Assembly (NCBI GenBank): GCA_028023455.1
Contig: JAQFVV010000003.1
Location: 2,396,925-2,460,924 of the forward strand
DNA length: 64,000 nt
Direction: 5' to 3'
Source: Epiperipatus broadwayi
Lineage: Eukaryota > Onychophora > Udeonychophora > Euonychophora > Peripatidae
Shown here: piece by piece, positions 46,840 through 58,727 of the stretch
Layout of the letters: each line of letters begins with the position of its first letter
Numbering within the stretch: the stretch's first letter is position 1
Notes under the pieces: generated by a model
The model's database searches: none
What the model was told of the DNA's origin: nothing
Seen by the model: the letters and a program-made list of their open reading frames with translations, nothing else
Made by a program: the position numbers and the translations under genes

Positions 46840-46989
46840 TTAGTATTGAAATACAAGTATAATTTATAAATTTAACCTAGATGTACTTAAAGGGATTTGA
46901 TCCCAGTCTTTTAAACCTCTACAGTTATTCACTCTGTCAAATATAACCAATACACATGAAGACATACATGTGAAAAAAATAAATGATCT

Positions 46990-47035
46990 CCAATATACAT
47001 ATTTCATCAGTTGGTCTGGATCATCATCTCCCATA
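46990..47035 (-). ncRNA. Hammerhead remnant lacking stem II, family A
   Basis: On the minus strand GACCAACTGATGA is followed directly by AATATGTATATTGGAGATC. Stem II and part of GAAA are deleted, apparently by slippage between TGA repeats. Helix I (CCAA/TTGG plus flanks) remains. Confidence 0.5.
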
Positions 47036-47433
47036 CATATATATAATCAGTGCTTGGGTTATATTATGATAGCACATCTACACACTTTAATGGATAAACC
47101 CTCCAACTCTTCAGCCAACCATATTACTGAAAATCTGATGATGGAATTCAAATCCCTTGATGATGCCAATATTATAGTCATACCCATACTGACTTCAAGT
47201 TAATCTGACCTCTCATATATAGGACCTTAATATGTCCATTTCAATACACAGAAGAGGGATGGCAGAATACAGTCTGAATATGTAATATTTGAAATGCAAG
47301 TATAATGCATATACTTAACCTAAATATATTTAAAGAAAATTTGAATCCAGACTTTAAAGCACCCATCAATTATCTACTTTATCTAATATAACAGATACAC
47401 ATGTTCAAGCACTGATCATATATATTTGGGAGA

Positions 47434-47490
47434 TGATAATCCAGACCAACTGATGAGCACTGGTTCAGCATGAAATACATAGATTATTTA
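47434..47490 (+). ncRNA. Hammerhead, family A, decayed
   Basis: The CTGATGA core (47,450-47,456) and GAAA are intact and outer helix I (GATAATC/GATTATT) is kept. Three stem II transitions break pairs and the TTGG strand of inner helix I is missing. Confidence 0.5.
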
Positions 47491-47782
47491 TCTTTTTTTA
47501 CATGTATGTGGTCATGTGTATTAGTTATATTGGATAGAATGGATAACTGTAGTGGACTTAAAATTCTGAGTTCAAATTCTCTTTAATTACATTTAGGTTA
47601 AGTATATACATTATACCACTAAACATCACATGATCAATATCTCATACTAGCACAATAATTGTTATTAAACAATTCAAAACAAAACAATACTCTCCATATA
47701 GTAGTGCCATCTTGTGCTAACAAGAGCAATCAATGGATGCCAGAAGGTTTGTGCATAACATCCCTATCTAGTGCCTACTCAT

Positions 47783-47837
47783 CCAATATCCCCAGACTAG
47801 TTTCTGGCTTGTTGCCTTCATCAGTGAGGAGCCTTGG
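47783..47837 (-). ncRNA. Type I hammerhead ribozyme, family B (antisense arm)
   Basis: The minus-strand twin of 48,231-48,285. Inner helix I is TCCTCA with TGGGGA, which has one fewer G-U pair than the sense arm. Core, stem II (GGC-AACAA-GCC), GAAAC and the GTC cleavage site are identical. Confidence 0.75.
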
Positions 47838-48230
47838 ATCTGAGAGCACTGCACCTAGATCTTAGGATATAATGCAACCCTCCAGCACCCACCTTTTAAC
47901 TCTATTTAACTACAAAACTATGAGAATGAAATTGAAAACACTATTAATATTTTCAATCCAAGCTCAATAGCTTATATAGTCATATGGGTCTGAACTCAGT
48001 TCAGCACCCATATATTTTGGTGTCTTTGGCTTTTTAGCAACCATAGCCACCACTATCCTATTAGGCAGGATTGGTGTTAAACCACTAAACATCACATGAT
48101 CACTATCTCATACTAGCACAATAATTGTTAATAAACAATTCAATTCATAGTTTTGTAGTTAAATAGAGTTAAAAGGTGGGTGCTGGAGGGTTGCATTAGA
48201 TCCTAAGATCTAGGTGCAGTGCTCTCAGAT

Positions 48231-48285
48231 CCAAGGCTTCTCACTGATGAAGGCAACAAGCCAGAAACTAGTCTGGGGATATTGG
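48231..48285 (+). ncRNA. Type I hammerhead ribozyme, family B (sense arm)
   Basis: Outer helix I: CCAA with TTGG, extended outward by CTCA/TGAG and T/A around a two-base bulge (from 48,224 to 48,290). After an internal loop, inner helix I pairs TTCTCA with TGGGGA. Core CTGATGA is at 48,244-48,250. Stem II is GGC-AACAA-GCC, set off from the core by an A-A mismatch. GAAA is at 48,264-48,267. Helix III is the minimal AC-TA-GT. The cleavage triplet is GTC with predicted cleavage after 48,273. ACTAGT is self-complementary, so dimers could form a stable helix III, as proposed for PLE and retrozyme hammerheads. The A-A mismatch next to the core is non-canonical. Confidence 0.75.
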
Positions 48286-48690
48286 ATGAGTAGGCACTAG
48301 ATAGGGATTTTATGAACAAGCCTTCTGGCATCCATTGAGTGCTCTTGTTAGCACAAGATGGCACTACTATATGGAGAGTGTTGTTTTGTTTTGAATTATA
48401 TACATTATACTTGTATTTCGATGTTACATATTCAATCCATATTCTGTTGATTCCTCTTCTGTAAATTTAAATGGACATATTAAAGTCCTACATATGAAGA
48501 GTCAAGTTGACTTAAGATCAACATGGGCATTGGTATCACCTATAACTTTTAGCATTCCATCACCAGATTTTTAATGATATAAATGGCTGAAGAGTTGGAG
48601 GGTGGAGAGGATTGAAGCCTGTCCATTAAAGTGTGTACATTTGCTATCTTAATATAAACTGAGAACTGGTTATATATATGGTAGAATATG

Positions 48691-48746
48691 ATGATCTGGT
48701 CCAAATGATAAGTGCTTCAGCATGAAATACATATATTGGAGATCAT
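48691..48746 (+). ncRNA. Hammerhead, family A, core mutated
   Basis: Helix I is well kept (GATCT/AGATC and CCAA/TTGG), as is GAAA, but the core reads ATGATAA, changing the conserved C3 and G8. It is expected to be inactive. Confidence 0.55.
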
Positions 48747-48870
48747 TTACCTTTTTCACATGTATGTGTTTATCGGTATCAATTATATGGAATAGAATGA
48801 AAAACTGTAGGGAGCTTGAAAGTCTTAGTTCAAATCTCCTTTAATTAATTCTATAACTGCAAAGTCCAAT

Positions 48871-49324
48871 CTTGGTTGAAATGAACATATGGAAGAAAAT
48901 AAATGTTAATAAACTTCCCCAAAAATATTTTAAGGTGAACTTAAGCATAGTTTTTATAGAAAATGCATATTAATTCAAATACATGGCAGGGTAAATAGAG
49001 AGCTATGATTAAAAAAAGCATTAAAGTTTTTTCAAAAAGTAAAGTTCATTGCACAGTAAATTAAAAGATAATATGGCAAGATTTAATTAAACATTCTAAA
49101 ACATCAGCCTGATGATATATATGGTTATAAGATCATTGTATAGCCATTACAAAAATATTTAATTTTCTATTAGTTTATCTTTTTGTTTGTGATTTTTTTT
49201 CTTGAATTAAATGCCATACTTCATTATGTGTAATTGTTAATGATGAGACATTGTTAAGTAGGCATTAAAGTGCTATGCCTAATCATTGTTGATTCACATT
49301 TTAATATAATTTATTCCAGCATAC
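48871..49324. other. Unassigned AT-rich stretch
   Basis: No recognised gene or repeat. Confidence 0.4.
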
Positions 49325-49558
49325 AAATCCTAAAGATAAAACAGACGAAACTCTCCATACAGTAGTTCCACTCGGTGCAAGCCAGAGTAATCAATAGATG
49401 CTAGAAAACTTGTGCATAAAATCCCCATCTAGTACCTACTCATGGCTTGCACTGAGTGGCACTAATGTATGGAGAGTTTTTCCTGTTTTAATAACAGTCA
49501 TAAGCAAGCATAAGAAATGGTGATTATGTGATATTTAGTGGTTTAAATCCTAAAAATA
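49325..49558. mobile_element. SINE family B, short palindromic copy with 14-bp duplication
   Basis: AAATCCTAAAGATA (49,325-49,338) and AAATCCTAAAAATA (49,545-49,558) flank 206 bp, with one mismatch. Inside are inverted ends of family B (GAAACTCTCCATACAGTAG and CTAATGTATGGAGAGTTT) plus the family terminus TGATATTTAGTGGTTT. The hammerhead region is not included. Confidence 0.65.
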
Positions 49559-49844
49559 CGAGATGAATTTTTAATTATTTCTTATATTATTAAGATACAA
49601 TATGTTAAGATTATTAAAGAAACTACATACACAGTTGAGAAAATAAACATGTCTTATTAACATTACTTTTTTAAAAAAATTAGAACATATTGATAAATGA
49701 AGTCATTGACTGAGTTTTTTAAAGAGATCTAGAAAAAGATAACCTGCGAAATGTGTTGATAAAAAAATAGATGTGTGAAACTAGGATTAAAAGCTGAAAT
49801 AAACTTAAAAAACCATCTTACACAATAATGATTGTTCAAAAAGT
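49559..49844. other. Unassigned spacer before the GATA satellite
   Basis: No recognised feature. Confidence 0.4.
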
Positions 49845-50541
<697 letters not shown>

Positions 50542-52589
50542 AACATGTACTTCTAACCTATTAAAGAAAAAAATATATGCCAAAAACAAAGCATCAGAAG
50601 ATTCAAACAATAAAATACGTTTTTTTGCATTTAATTTATTCTTTTGGCAATAATAATTCATTCTATTGCTCTACTTAAATAATCAACATGCTATACTCAC
50701 ATCATCATCTATTTTCCATTGATTATTCTATAAGAGTTAGTCTGAAGTAAAATAAATTATAGCACCGAATAAGTAATAAAAAAGCGTAAGAAATATACCA
50801 TCTGAATCTGAAAACAAAAATTCTTCAGAAGTTGATAACATTGCGTTTAAAAAAACAAGTTAATGTTTTTTTTATATTAATAATAATGTTAAACTTATAA
50901 AAGTAAGATAAAAAAAAGTTCTTCAAAAAATCATATTTCTAAAACTATATTTTAAATTTAAAAGCAAAGTAAAATCAATATATATCTTTTAATTTTATTG
51001 AAAATAATTAAGATTTTTTTTCCCGAGCAAAAATTTATGAATATTTAATTTCGTAATTGTTCTAATAAACTCAAGAAATTAACTTTCCATGTTTATGTAA
51101 AATTTTCAATAATATGAATATTTAATAAAAAAAATATTGTTTATAATACTGTTGGAAATCATCTGTAATCACGTGTTTCCATTATTATCTCTTTTTTTAT
51201 TTTTGCATGAGTCAAATTATATTTTATGTTTAAATTCTGTGACCAAAAGACGGGTTTCTCAACCAAGACGAAATTTCCGACCAAATCTACTAATCTATAT
51301 AGTTTGTCATATTCCATGATCTTTTTAATACAAATTTAAAACTAAATTCTAATAATTGCATCTTGATTAAATAATGAAGATGCATAATGAAATTGTATCT
51401 ATATAGGACACCTTCAAGACTTTATTAATTATGGTTAATTAAGGTGAAAATCAATATCAAAACTACTGTTGATAATGGAACATTATAATAACATTTAATT
51501 ATACTCTCTAATAAGATAGTATCTAGCAGCATTAACAAACCTACTAACTAGTCGGTTGCTATTTAGATGCAGGTTTCTCCATTTATCATATGTTAGTTCT
51601 TCAAGACTAAAGACTAGTTAAAAGCTTCTAATAAAAATATTCTTTGTCTTCATCTTCTGTTGCTTAATTTAATCTTAAGTAGCAATATTTTTTTGCATAA
51701 TTGGTCTATGACAGCAAAATGATGTCTCTCTCTTGACCATTTGCTACATATATTCTCCAGTTTCTTTCAGAATGTTATAATGTCTCAGTGTATGATCTAG
51801 TTAATCTTCTAGTTTTCATTTGGGAGACAAGGTAATCTTTTCTTTCAGTCAAACATATAATCTTATCATTCAAGTTTTTGACAAGTTATTAGAAAATTTA
51901 AAAGTTTAAGCTGGATACCGTTTCTTTTTAAACAGTTCTTAAGTAAAATAACATTATCTCCAATAACCACACAAGCTGATTTATTAACTTTAGCTGATAC
52001 AAACAACTGATATAAAATCATGAGTCTAATGTTTTGAATTGAAACTTCTAGATAAAGAATGCTGAGACATTAGATGGAACTTAAATACTTTTATGATAGT
52101 AGGTGTAAAAATTTTAAAGAAGAGTGTGGAAAGAGTTTTTAAAATTGCCCTTGTTATTGTCAAATGCTAAAACTGCCCCAAGTAGAAAAAAGTGAATCTA
52201 GTTTGAATAATTGAATAGAAATAGTTATTTACTAGTTTCAATATCGTATCCAATTTTACTATATAATAAATAATAAATTTGTTATATTTAAATGAATATA
52301 TTCAGATATTAAATTTTTCAAAGAAAATAAGTATTACTAATTGAGCAGATTGAAAGTTGATTTGATTATCTATTTTTCCCACATAGTAATTGTTTGATTT
52401 CCTTTTCTTTGTAAAGAAGAGGGTTTAATGAATGAATAGTGATGCATATTCTCCTGAAGAATCTTTTTATCTTTCCTATTGCATTGCCCAATCCATATAA
52501 TATTAACATCATCTATGTTCTTTATTACTTTTACAATGCTTTTTTTACCTCAGTAATCTTTTTCAGAACTTCTACTTATATCTCTAAAT
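50542..52589. other. AT-rich stretch without recognised element
   Basis: No gene is recognisable. The frame at 51,137-51,319 has a hydrophobic start but no family pattern. Confidence 0.4.
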
Positions 52590-53455
52590 GATATTAATAT
52601 TACTCAAGAATATTTATGAATGCAAAATCAGTGATTAGACTATTTAGTAATATTAAGATTAGCATTCTATATTTTCCAACTTTTAACAGCAGTTTTTCCC
52701 ATCAATATTTAGTGAATTAACACAAAAAGAATAAAAATAAATGGAGATTACTTAAATAATGCTTCAAAAGTTCAAAAAATATTATACAAAACTTATTAGA
52801 GTAATGCAAATAAAATAGACAATCAGTATTAAAAAGACTAAAGTTCAATCTTTTTTTTTTAAAAGTAAAAAAATAAGATTTTCTAATAATGAATAATAAC
52901 ACTTTGGCCTGGTTATTAATGTGAACTGAGACATAATAAATAATAATAGAATTAAATTTAAATAAAATGGTTTTAATAAAAATAACTTAATATTAAATTC
53001 AAACATGTTTTTCCTTAGAAAAAAGATGCTTAATAAATGTTTTACTACTAATATGTCTGAGTATTAAACATTTGATAGAAAAATAATACAGAAACTTAAT
53101 ACTACACAGAGAAATATCAAAAGACATATTGAGAGAAATGAGGAAAAATTGAAAACAAAATAATACATAAATAAAAAAAAAAGAACAAATAGGTGACCTC
53201 ACTGATAAAAAGTAAAAGACTAAAATAAATTTGTATATTTTTCTACAAAGAATATCAACAGATAAAGAAGTCAAATTAAATTCTAAATTTTTATAATATA
53301 TATAAAGAGACTATATTTGAGGTTGATGATTGAGATAAAGAAGTTTGCTGATATCATATGGAGAAGAGAAATTATGGAGCAAAAAAATTGAATTAAATCT
53401 GCAGAAATCTTTATCCAATACTGGATTATTATTGATAAATGGTGGTACACATATT
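52590..53455 (+). pseudogene. Second, more decayed RTE-like LINE relic
   Basis: Around 52,600 the plus strand gives YYSRIFMNAKSVIRLFSNIK, which aligns with the YCHILKNIYKNATTTIRVHN block of the 44.2-46.1 kb relic. Near 53,090-53,420 it gives LNTTQRNIKRHIERNEEK, then ADIIWRREIMEQKN and AEIFIQYWI. These match the HTTQRNMERCILG and VMWRREARDHKR...GETF blocks of the same family. The middle is deleted. It is inactive. Confidence 0.5.
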
Positions 53456-53654
53456 ACCAGATAGTTTTTTATCTTTTGATAATAGATATTGAAAAATATA
53501 TGTTAAAAGTTTGATATGAAATTAATATCAAAAGTGAATCTGATTCAATAGATATAAAACTAAGTGAATATGACTTATTCATACACGAGTCATTAGACTT
53601 TTTCAAATATTTTGTCTATATTGTTTTCCTGAAAGTTTGTGATGATGATATTTA
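53456..53654. other. Spacer
   Basis: No recognised feature apart from GATGATGATA near 53,641. Confidence 0.4.
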
Positions 53655-54167
53655 TTATATGTTGGCCTATTTCCATCATCTAATATTAAATACTGAATGT
53701 CTTAGAAAAATTTAACTTTATTTAAATCTTCCAATTACATTAATAGCACAAAGGTAAGTATATGCATAAAGATTTGAGAAGTATTGTTCTCCTCTCTTCT
53801 TTAGTTGTTACTGGCCTGACCAGTGACAGTACTATCATGGGAATTGAGTCTGGACTTTTATATTCTTGAATATTAAATTTTAAGGTAACAGTCTAACCAG
53901 AACCATTTAGTTGGTTAGTGTGTTACCTTAAAATCCAATATTCAAAAATTTAAGAGTCCAGGTTCAATTTCCAGGCTAATACTGTTCCTGGTCAGAATAG
54001 AAACACTTGGAGAAAAAAGGAGAATAATACCTTTTGAAACATTGTACATATACTAACCTGTGTCTATTATTAATAATTGACTATAATTGGAAAATTTAAA
54101 TAAAATTATTTTTTTTCTAAAGACATTCATTACTTAATATTAGTAGATGGAAATAGTCTAATATATA
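53655..54167. mobile_element. SINE family C, palindromic dimer (older copy)
   Basis: Inverted arms meet near 53,900. The plus arm contains box A-like TTTAGTTGGTTAGTG (53,918-53,932), box B-like GGTTCAATTTCC (53,961-53,972) and a hammerhead-like segment, ending ATGGAAATAGTCTAATATAT. The minus arm ends ATATGTTGGCCTATTTCCATC. The target-site duplication is not clear. Confidence 0.65.
53992..54060 (+). ncRNA. Hammerhead-like motif, family C (core lost)
   Basis: Stem II is AAAAGG-AGAATAATA-CCTTTT, a perfect 6-bp stem, followed by GAAACATTGTA. The CTGANGA core is degraded to CTTGGAGA. The stem differs in sequence from the 62,967 copy yet still pairs. Confidence 0.4.
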
Positions 54168-55172
54168 AATACAATTTTAATGATATGTTTTACATATGTG
54201 TGGAGATGAAAAGTTTGTAGCAAAGCTAACTTAAACAGTGAGTAATAGTTGGCATTTCTTTTTAAAAAATAAAGAGTATAATCAGTTGTTACAAAAAAAA
54301 TATTATGAAAACACTCTACAGCCAACATCCAAAGATTATTGAAATTTAGTCACACACATATACAAACTCAAAAAACAAAGATATATGCATAAGACAAAAA
54401 TGTGATAATAAAATATATAAAGAATTCCAATCCATTAAGCTCATTAGGCGTTAATTGTATACTGCTGGTAGTTATATCTTTTCATTATAGGATATATTCT
54501 AAATATATACACAATTTTTTTTTAAATCCCTGATTGAAACTATTATAAATCTATTTTGTTAAAATTTAATAAAAATTAATTATTATTATTTAATTTGTTT
54601 GATCGAATTTATACATATTACTTCATTTTATAATTTATGAAAATTAAATAATTTATTAGTAATCAAAGAGTTTAAATAACTCTTGCGTGTATATATAGTA
54701 ATTAGATAATAACTTAACGCATGTCAAGTAAAAATTATATGTATAAAAATTAAATTTTTGAACAAATTTTTATAATTGAATAACGATGACAAATCATCAC
54801 GTCAACGACTAGATTTTTGCAAATCAGAAGATTAGAAAGAAGAATTGTTAAAAAAAAAAAATCATCTAGTTATGCCGTTTGCATGTCGTTCAAACCATAC
54901 CAACTTGTCAGCATTACTTTGAAATAGAAATGATTGTAAGAAATTAATTTAGCAATATTGAAAACTTGTGGTTAAACAAGACAGTTTACTTTTTATGTCT
55001 TTTTTTTTTTAAATAAATCTGAAAGCACATAAATTTTAGCACTTATAAAATCAATCTGTTTCTTCATATGAATTTCTTTTTGATCTGCATAAAATACAAA
55101 CATATACAGCAGCCACACGTAAATGAGTATAGCCATTCCAATTCTACTAAAAAAAAAGATTAAAAACCTACT
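54168..55172. other. AT-rich stretch without recognised element
   Basis: No gene or repeat recognised. Confidence 0.4.
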
Positions 55173-57260
55173 CTAAAGATGAGTTTTGTAATGACGACAT
55201 AATCCAATCTGGGAATCACAAATACGTTCACATATAGAAACATGCTGGTCCATTTTTCCTGTTTATTTTTGATTTTGTGATGTTATCTTTTAATTTCTTC
55301 AGAATAAAACTTTTCGTCCTGCAATACTTCATATCATGTTTAATTGTGGCAAATCTTCCCACTAGAAACAATCAACATTGCATCTCTTTATAAAATATTT
55401 AGATCATTCTTAAAATATAAACAAAGTCCATCTTTTCCATAAAATTCGGGTTCAAGTTTGCCACATAACACCTTTTACGAATTCATATATTAGTTCATTT
55501 ATTTACACTTCTAATTCAATAAGCATATATTTTTAGAATAATGAATCTATAGTATAACATCTAGAAAGATGAAAAACATACTGTCTGTTTTTATGATCTT
55601 GCAATTGATTTTTACATTTCATGGGAGCATATTTAAATGAAAGTTTTCTAATGCTTTTCTATTGTTTTGATAAAGTGTCTAAGTCTCACTTCTGTGCTAT
55701 AAATTGGGTAAAATACTATCTCTCTACATAACTAAGTTAGTTATTTAATAATTATTACTCTGTAATGAAGTATCTTATTATTTAACTTATTAGAAACAAC
55801 AGCATATGGTTGTCTGTACTGCACCTCAGCATCTAAGTTTACTTTCATTTATAAAACTATCAAAACATTTAAATTGTTTTATATTTTTATGAGTTAAGAT
55901 TTCAAGGTATAAGTAAAAGTTCTGAAGATTTCTGGGGTAATAGAAACTGTCATATTAAGTTGTAAAAAAGGCATTGTAAAAATAATAAAGAACATAGATG
56001 ATAATAATTATCCAAACTAAAAATTACTGATTAAACATTAATTACTAAAGCAAATTCTTTTTATGTTGCATTAAAAACATTAATGACATTCTGTAGATCA
56101 TATTTGAATTGACAAAAATGTCACAATCATCAACATATTGCAAATTCAGAATCCAAAAATTTGAAATTATTATTTTCATTTTTATTTCATTCAAACAAAA
56201 AATTTTCATTATCAAATCTGTATTATATTTTGATCCCTGTTATTTTAATCCACCTATAAGTAGTTGCAAAAACCAGTCATAAAAATTGAAAACAATGTTG
56301 CAATAAGATTATGCCCTTATTTAACATCAGTTTTCATACAAATATCCTAGATTTCCATTTGTATTAATAATACTTATTGAATTTTTTAAAGCAATGTTTA
56401 TAAACTTGTTTAATTAATTGAATTAAATGCCATGACTAAATCAGTAAACATAATCTGTAAATCACTTTTTTGTTCCTAACTTTTTTTTTTGCATTTACAT
56501 GACAACAACATGTATGTCTATAGTGCTTCTTGATTCTCTAAAACCACATTAAATCTTTGGGAGTGATAGAAAGCTATCTATTCAACAAAATCCATGAAAG
56601 TACCTTTTATGTAATGGATAATCATGATATTTCACAATAATTACTACAATCTTGGTTATTCTCTTTATTTTAAAAAATTGAAAACAAAAAAGCATTCTAA
56701 AAAATTCCAAAAATTTTGAAGTAGATTTATCACCATCACACTTTAAAAATTCTCCGATAATTTCATCACGATTTGTAATATTTCTGTTTGTAAGATTACA
56801 AAAGACTATTTTGTTTTTTCTAAGCTGGATATCTTTGCCTAAATCTAAATGAAGAGATAAAATGAATATGCTATTAATGTCATTATCTCAAACCTTTTAT
56901 TATTATTCAAAATATGATTAAAATATTCTTTCTACTTATTCAAAATATTATTATATAACAGAGAACCATTACTGAATTTAATAAGAGTATGATATCATAT
57001 TACAGGTTTATATGTTGTTTTTAATGCACCAAAATAAAAGGTCTAGAGTCATCACAATTAGCAAATCCACGTATTACTTTTGCCGTTTTAATCCACCAAA
57101 TATTTAAAAAAAAATTTATCAGTCACTGAATTTGCCACATGTTATTCTAATAATAAGATCATTGCCAGAAAACCATTCCTGATTTTTCTTTTTAGTGAAT
57201 CCAAGAATATAATTATTTATATCCTCAATACACTCTTTGAGAGAATTTCATGTCTTAATA
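55173..57260 (-). pseudogene. Non-LTR retrotransposon (LINE) relic, antisense, non-RTE type
   Basis: Order on the minus strand: a linker near 57,240-57,120 (LKECIEDINNYILGFTKKKN, then QEWF), then GFRESRSTIDI near 56,540, the GFR-RST-D block of LINE RTs. YVDDCDIFVN near 56,140 is the YADD active-site strand. At the end, SICERICDSQIGLCRHYKTH stops at 55,173. The last segment is a C-x2-C-type zinc motif followed by SRIGL-x-SH-like residues, seen at the C-terminus of several animal LINE ORF2 proteins. The intervening sequence is heavily mutated. The clade is not resolved, but it differs from the RTE relics. It is inactive. Confidence 0.7.
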
Positions 57261-57314
57261 ACATGTTAATATTAGAAATCCAACATAACAATTTCGTATT
57301 TAATATTTACTAAA

Positions 57315-57452
57315 GGCAATAAACCTAAAGCATGTGCGGTTGAAAATGCGAAGGTTGAGACCTCTACAGGTCTTAACCACAAGCTTATGCATGAGACCTG
57401 TAGAGGTCCCTACTTTCACATTTTCAACTGCACATGCTTTAGGTTTATTGCC
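57315..57452. repeat. Hairpin-forming inverted repeat (~59-bp arms)
   Basis: GGCAATAAACCTAAAGCATG at the left end is complemented at the right end. The inner arms pair GAGACCTCTACAGGTCT with AGACCTGTAGAGGTC, around a ~20-nt loop. GC content is above the surroundings. No coding sequence; possibly a small MITE or a SINE end-dimer. Confidence 0.7.
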
Positions 57453-58311
57453 AAATAAATATTACTTACGTAATCAATGATGTGCCTTAAATAAATTTAT
57501 AATTTTGTATTTAATAAATGGTGAAATATAGTATGTATAATAGATAATTCTAAAAAAATGAATATCAATTTTTGTATGAATATGATTGGACTAAGATGTG
57601 TATCTTGTAGCTTACTAATCTATGACTTATCCAACAATCTGCATTCCTAAGAGCTTGTGTAATATGAACATCTTTTGTATTCTGACTCTTAATAATAACG
57701 TAATCTATTAAAATACCCTTGTTTTGAGTGTGGATTTTTCTGACTAAAAAAGTATTTATCATAGTCGATTACACCAATTGAATTTATAACATTAATTTAT
57801 TTCAAATAACCTTTAGACAAAGTATCTTATTTATACAATATGTGCATTAAAATGTTCAAGAAGAAGAAATTATTCAGCAATAAATCTTTCTTTTAATCCA
57901 GCAATAAATAAAAGCGTTTCTTCTCAAAATAAAATAAAACAAGCGTTCATACCATTTTGAGATAAATTTTAATACCATTAAACACTCATTGATAGAGTGA
58001 GGAATTACAAGAATAAAAATACAAACTTATACTTTATAACAAATCCAACCTGTGCATTCTTCTTTCACTGATAGATCTGCTCTTTTAAAAAAACTTGTAG
58101 CCATCTCTGCCTTCTCTATCAAACTTTCTTTTACTGAAAGATGAATTTCACTAAGAGCAGTAGTATCAATTTTAAATCTTGACAGCTCTTTAGTTACCAC
58201 TGCTATGTTTTGTTTTGTCCTTAAAAAGTTTTCATTTATAATACTTTTAGTTCTACCACTGTCTCTGGCTTTATTTCTAATACTAATAATGCTATATCAT
58301 TTCAATGACAG
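57453..58311. other. Unassigned AT-rich stretch
   Basis: No recognised gene. Minus-strand lysine/serine-rich coding-like bits near 58,060-58,260 may be a gag- or LINE-like scrap, but they are too weak to call. Confidence 0.35.
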
Positions 58312-58727
58312 ACCTACAAGATATTAAACCAGGCAAAACTCTCCATACAATAGTGCCACTCAGACTTGCGCATAAGATCCCTGTCTAGTGTCTACTTATC
58401 CAATATCCCCAGACTAGTTTCTAGCTTGTGGCTTTCATTAGTGAGGAGCCTTGGATCTGAGAGGACTGCACCTAGATCTTAGGATCTAATGCAACCCTCC
58501 AGTAGCCACCTTTTATCTTTACTCAACTACAAAACTATGAGAACAAAATTAAAAACACAATATTTTCAATCCAAGATCATTAGCTTATATAATCATATAG
58601 ATCTGAACTCAGTTCAGTACCCATACATTTTTATGTCTTTGGTTCTTTAATAACCATAGCCACTACTATCCTATCAAGCAGAATTGGAAGTGGTGATCAT
58701 GAGGTGTTTAGTAGTTACCTACAAGAT
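58312..58727 (-). mobile_element. SINE family B copy with 11-bp target-site duplication
   Basis: ACCTACAAGAT (58,312-58,322 and 58,717-58,727) flanks 394 bp. In minus orientation: tRNA-like segment (GATAGTAGTGGCTATGG ... CTGAGTTCAGATC), then ~170 nt, the hammerhead (58,454-58,400) and the 3' end GGAGAGTTTTGCCTGGTTT. A short piece of the family end in the opposite orientation (GGTGATCATGAGGTGTTTAG) terminates the right side, so this copy too is partly inverted. Confidence 0.75.
58400..58454 (-). ncRNA. Hammerhead, family B, core G5 mutated
   Basis: The core is CTAATGA instead of CTGATGA, which should abolish activity. Stem II is AGC-CACAA-GCT: relative to the 48 kb copies both sides of one pair changed (G-C to A-T), so pairing is kept. 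Helix I (CCAA/TTGG, TCCTCA/TGGGGA), GAAAC and the GTC site are intact. Confidence 0.65.

Larger units (their letters stand above)
47603..48410. mobile_element. SINE family B palindromic dimer with 14-bp target-site duplication
   Basis: The perfect direct repeat TATATACATTATAC (47,603-47,616 and 48,397-48,410) flanks a 780-bp insertion. It consists of an antisense arm (47,660-48,070) and a sense arm (48,130-48,396) of one sequence, each with a hammerhead. A tRNA-like segment on the minus strand at about 47,960-48,060 has box B-like GAGTTCAGACCC. Antisense terminal sequence (CACTAAACATCACATGATCA) occurs at the left end and again internally (48,077). The frame 47,659-47,865 is a chance frame across the ribozyme. 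It is nested in SINE-A, hence younger than it. Confidence 0.8.
46840..48870. mobile_element. Composite SINE family A array (inverted, retrozyme-like)
   Basis: Left half antisense: tRNA-like part (46,890-46,965), hammerhead remnant (46,998-47,030), body, link, then a second tRNA-like part (47,335-47,400). Right half sense: hammerhead (47,434-47,490), tRNA-like part, link, body (interrupted by the family B insertion 47,603-48,410), hammerhead (48,691-48,746), tRNA-like part. In each half a monomer is bracketed by hammerhead sites in direct orientation. After removing the 794-bp family B insertion the distance between the two plus-strand cleavage positions is about 460 nt. The copies are well diverged, so the array is old. 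Confidence 0.65.

Noticed and set aside
47659-47865. 68-codon plus-strand frame
   Set aside because: Overlaps the antisense hammerhead of the family B element; chance frame in GC-richer SINE sequence.
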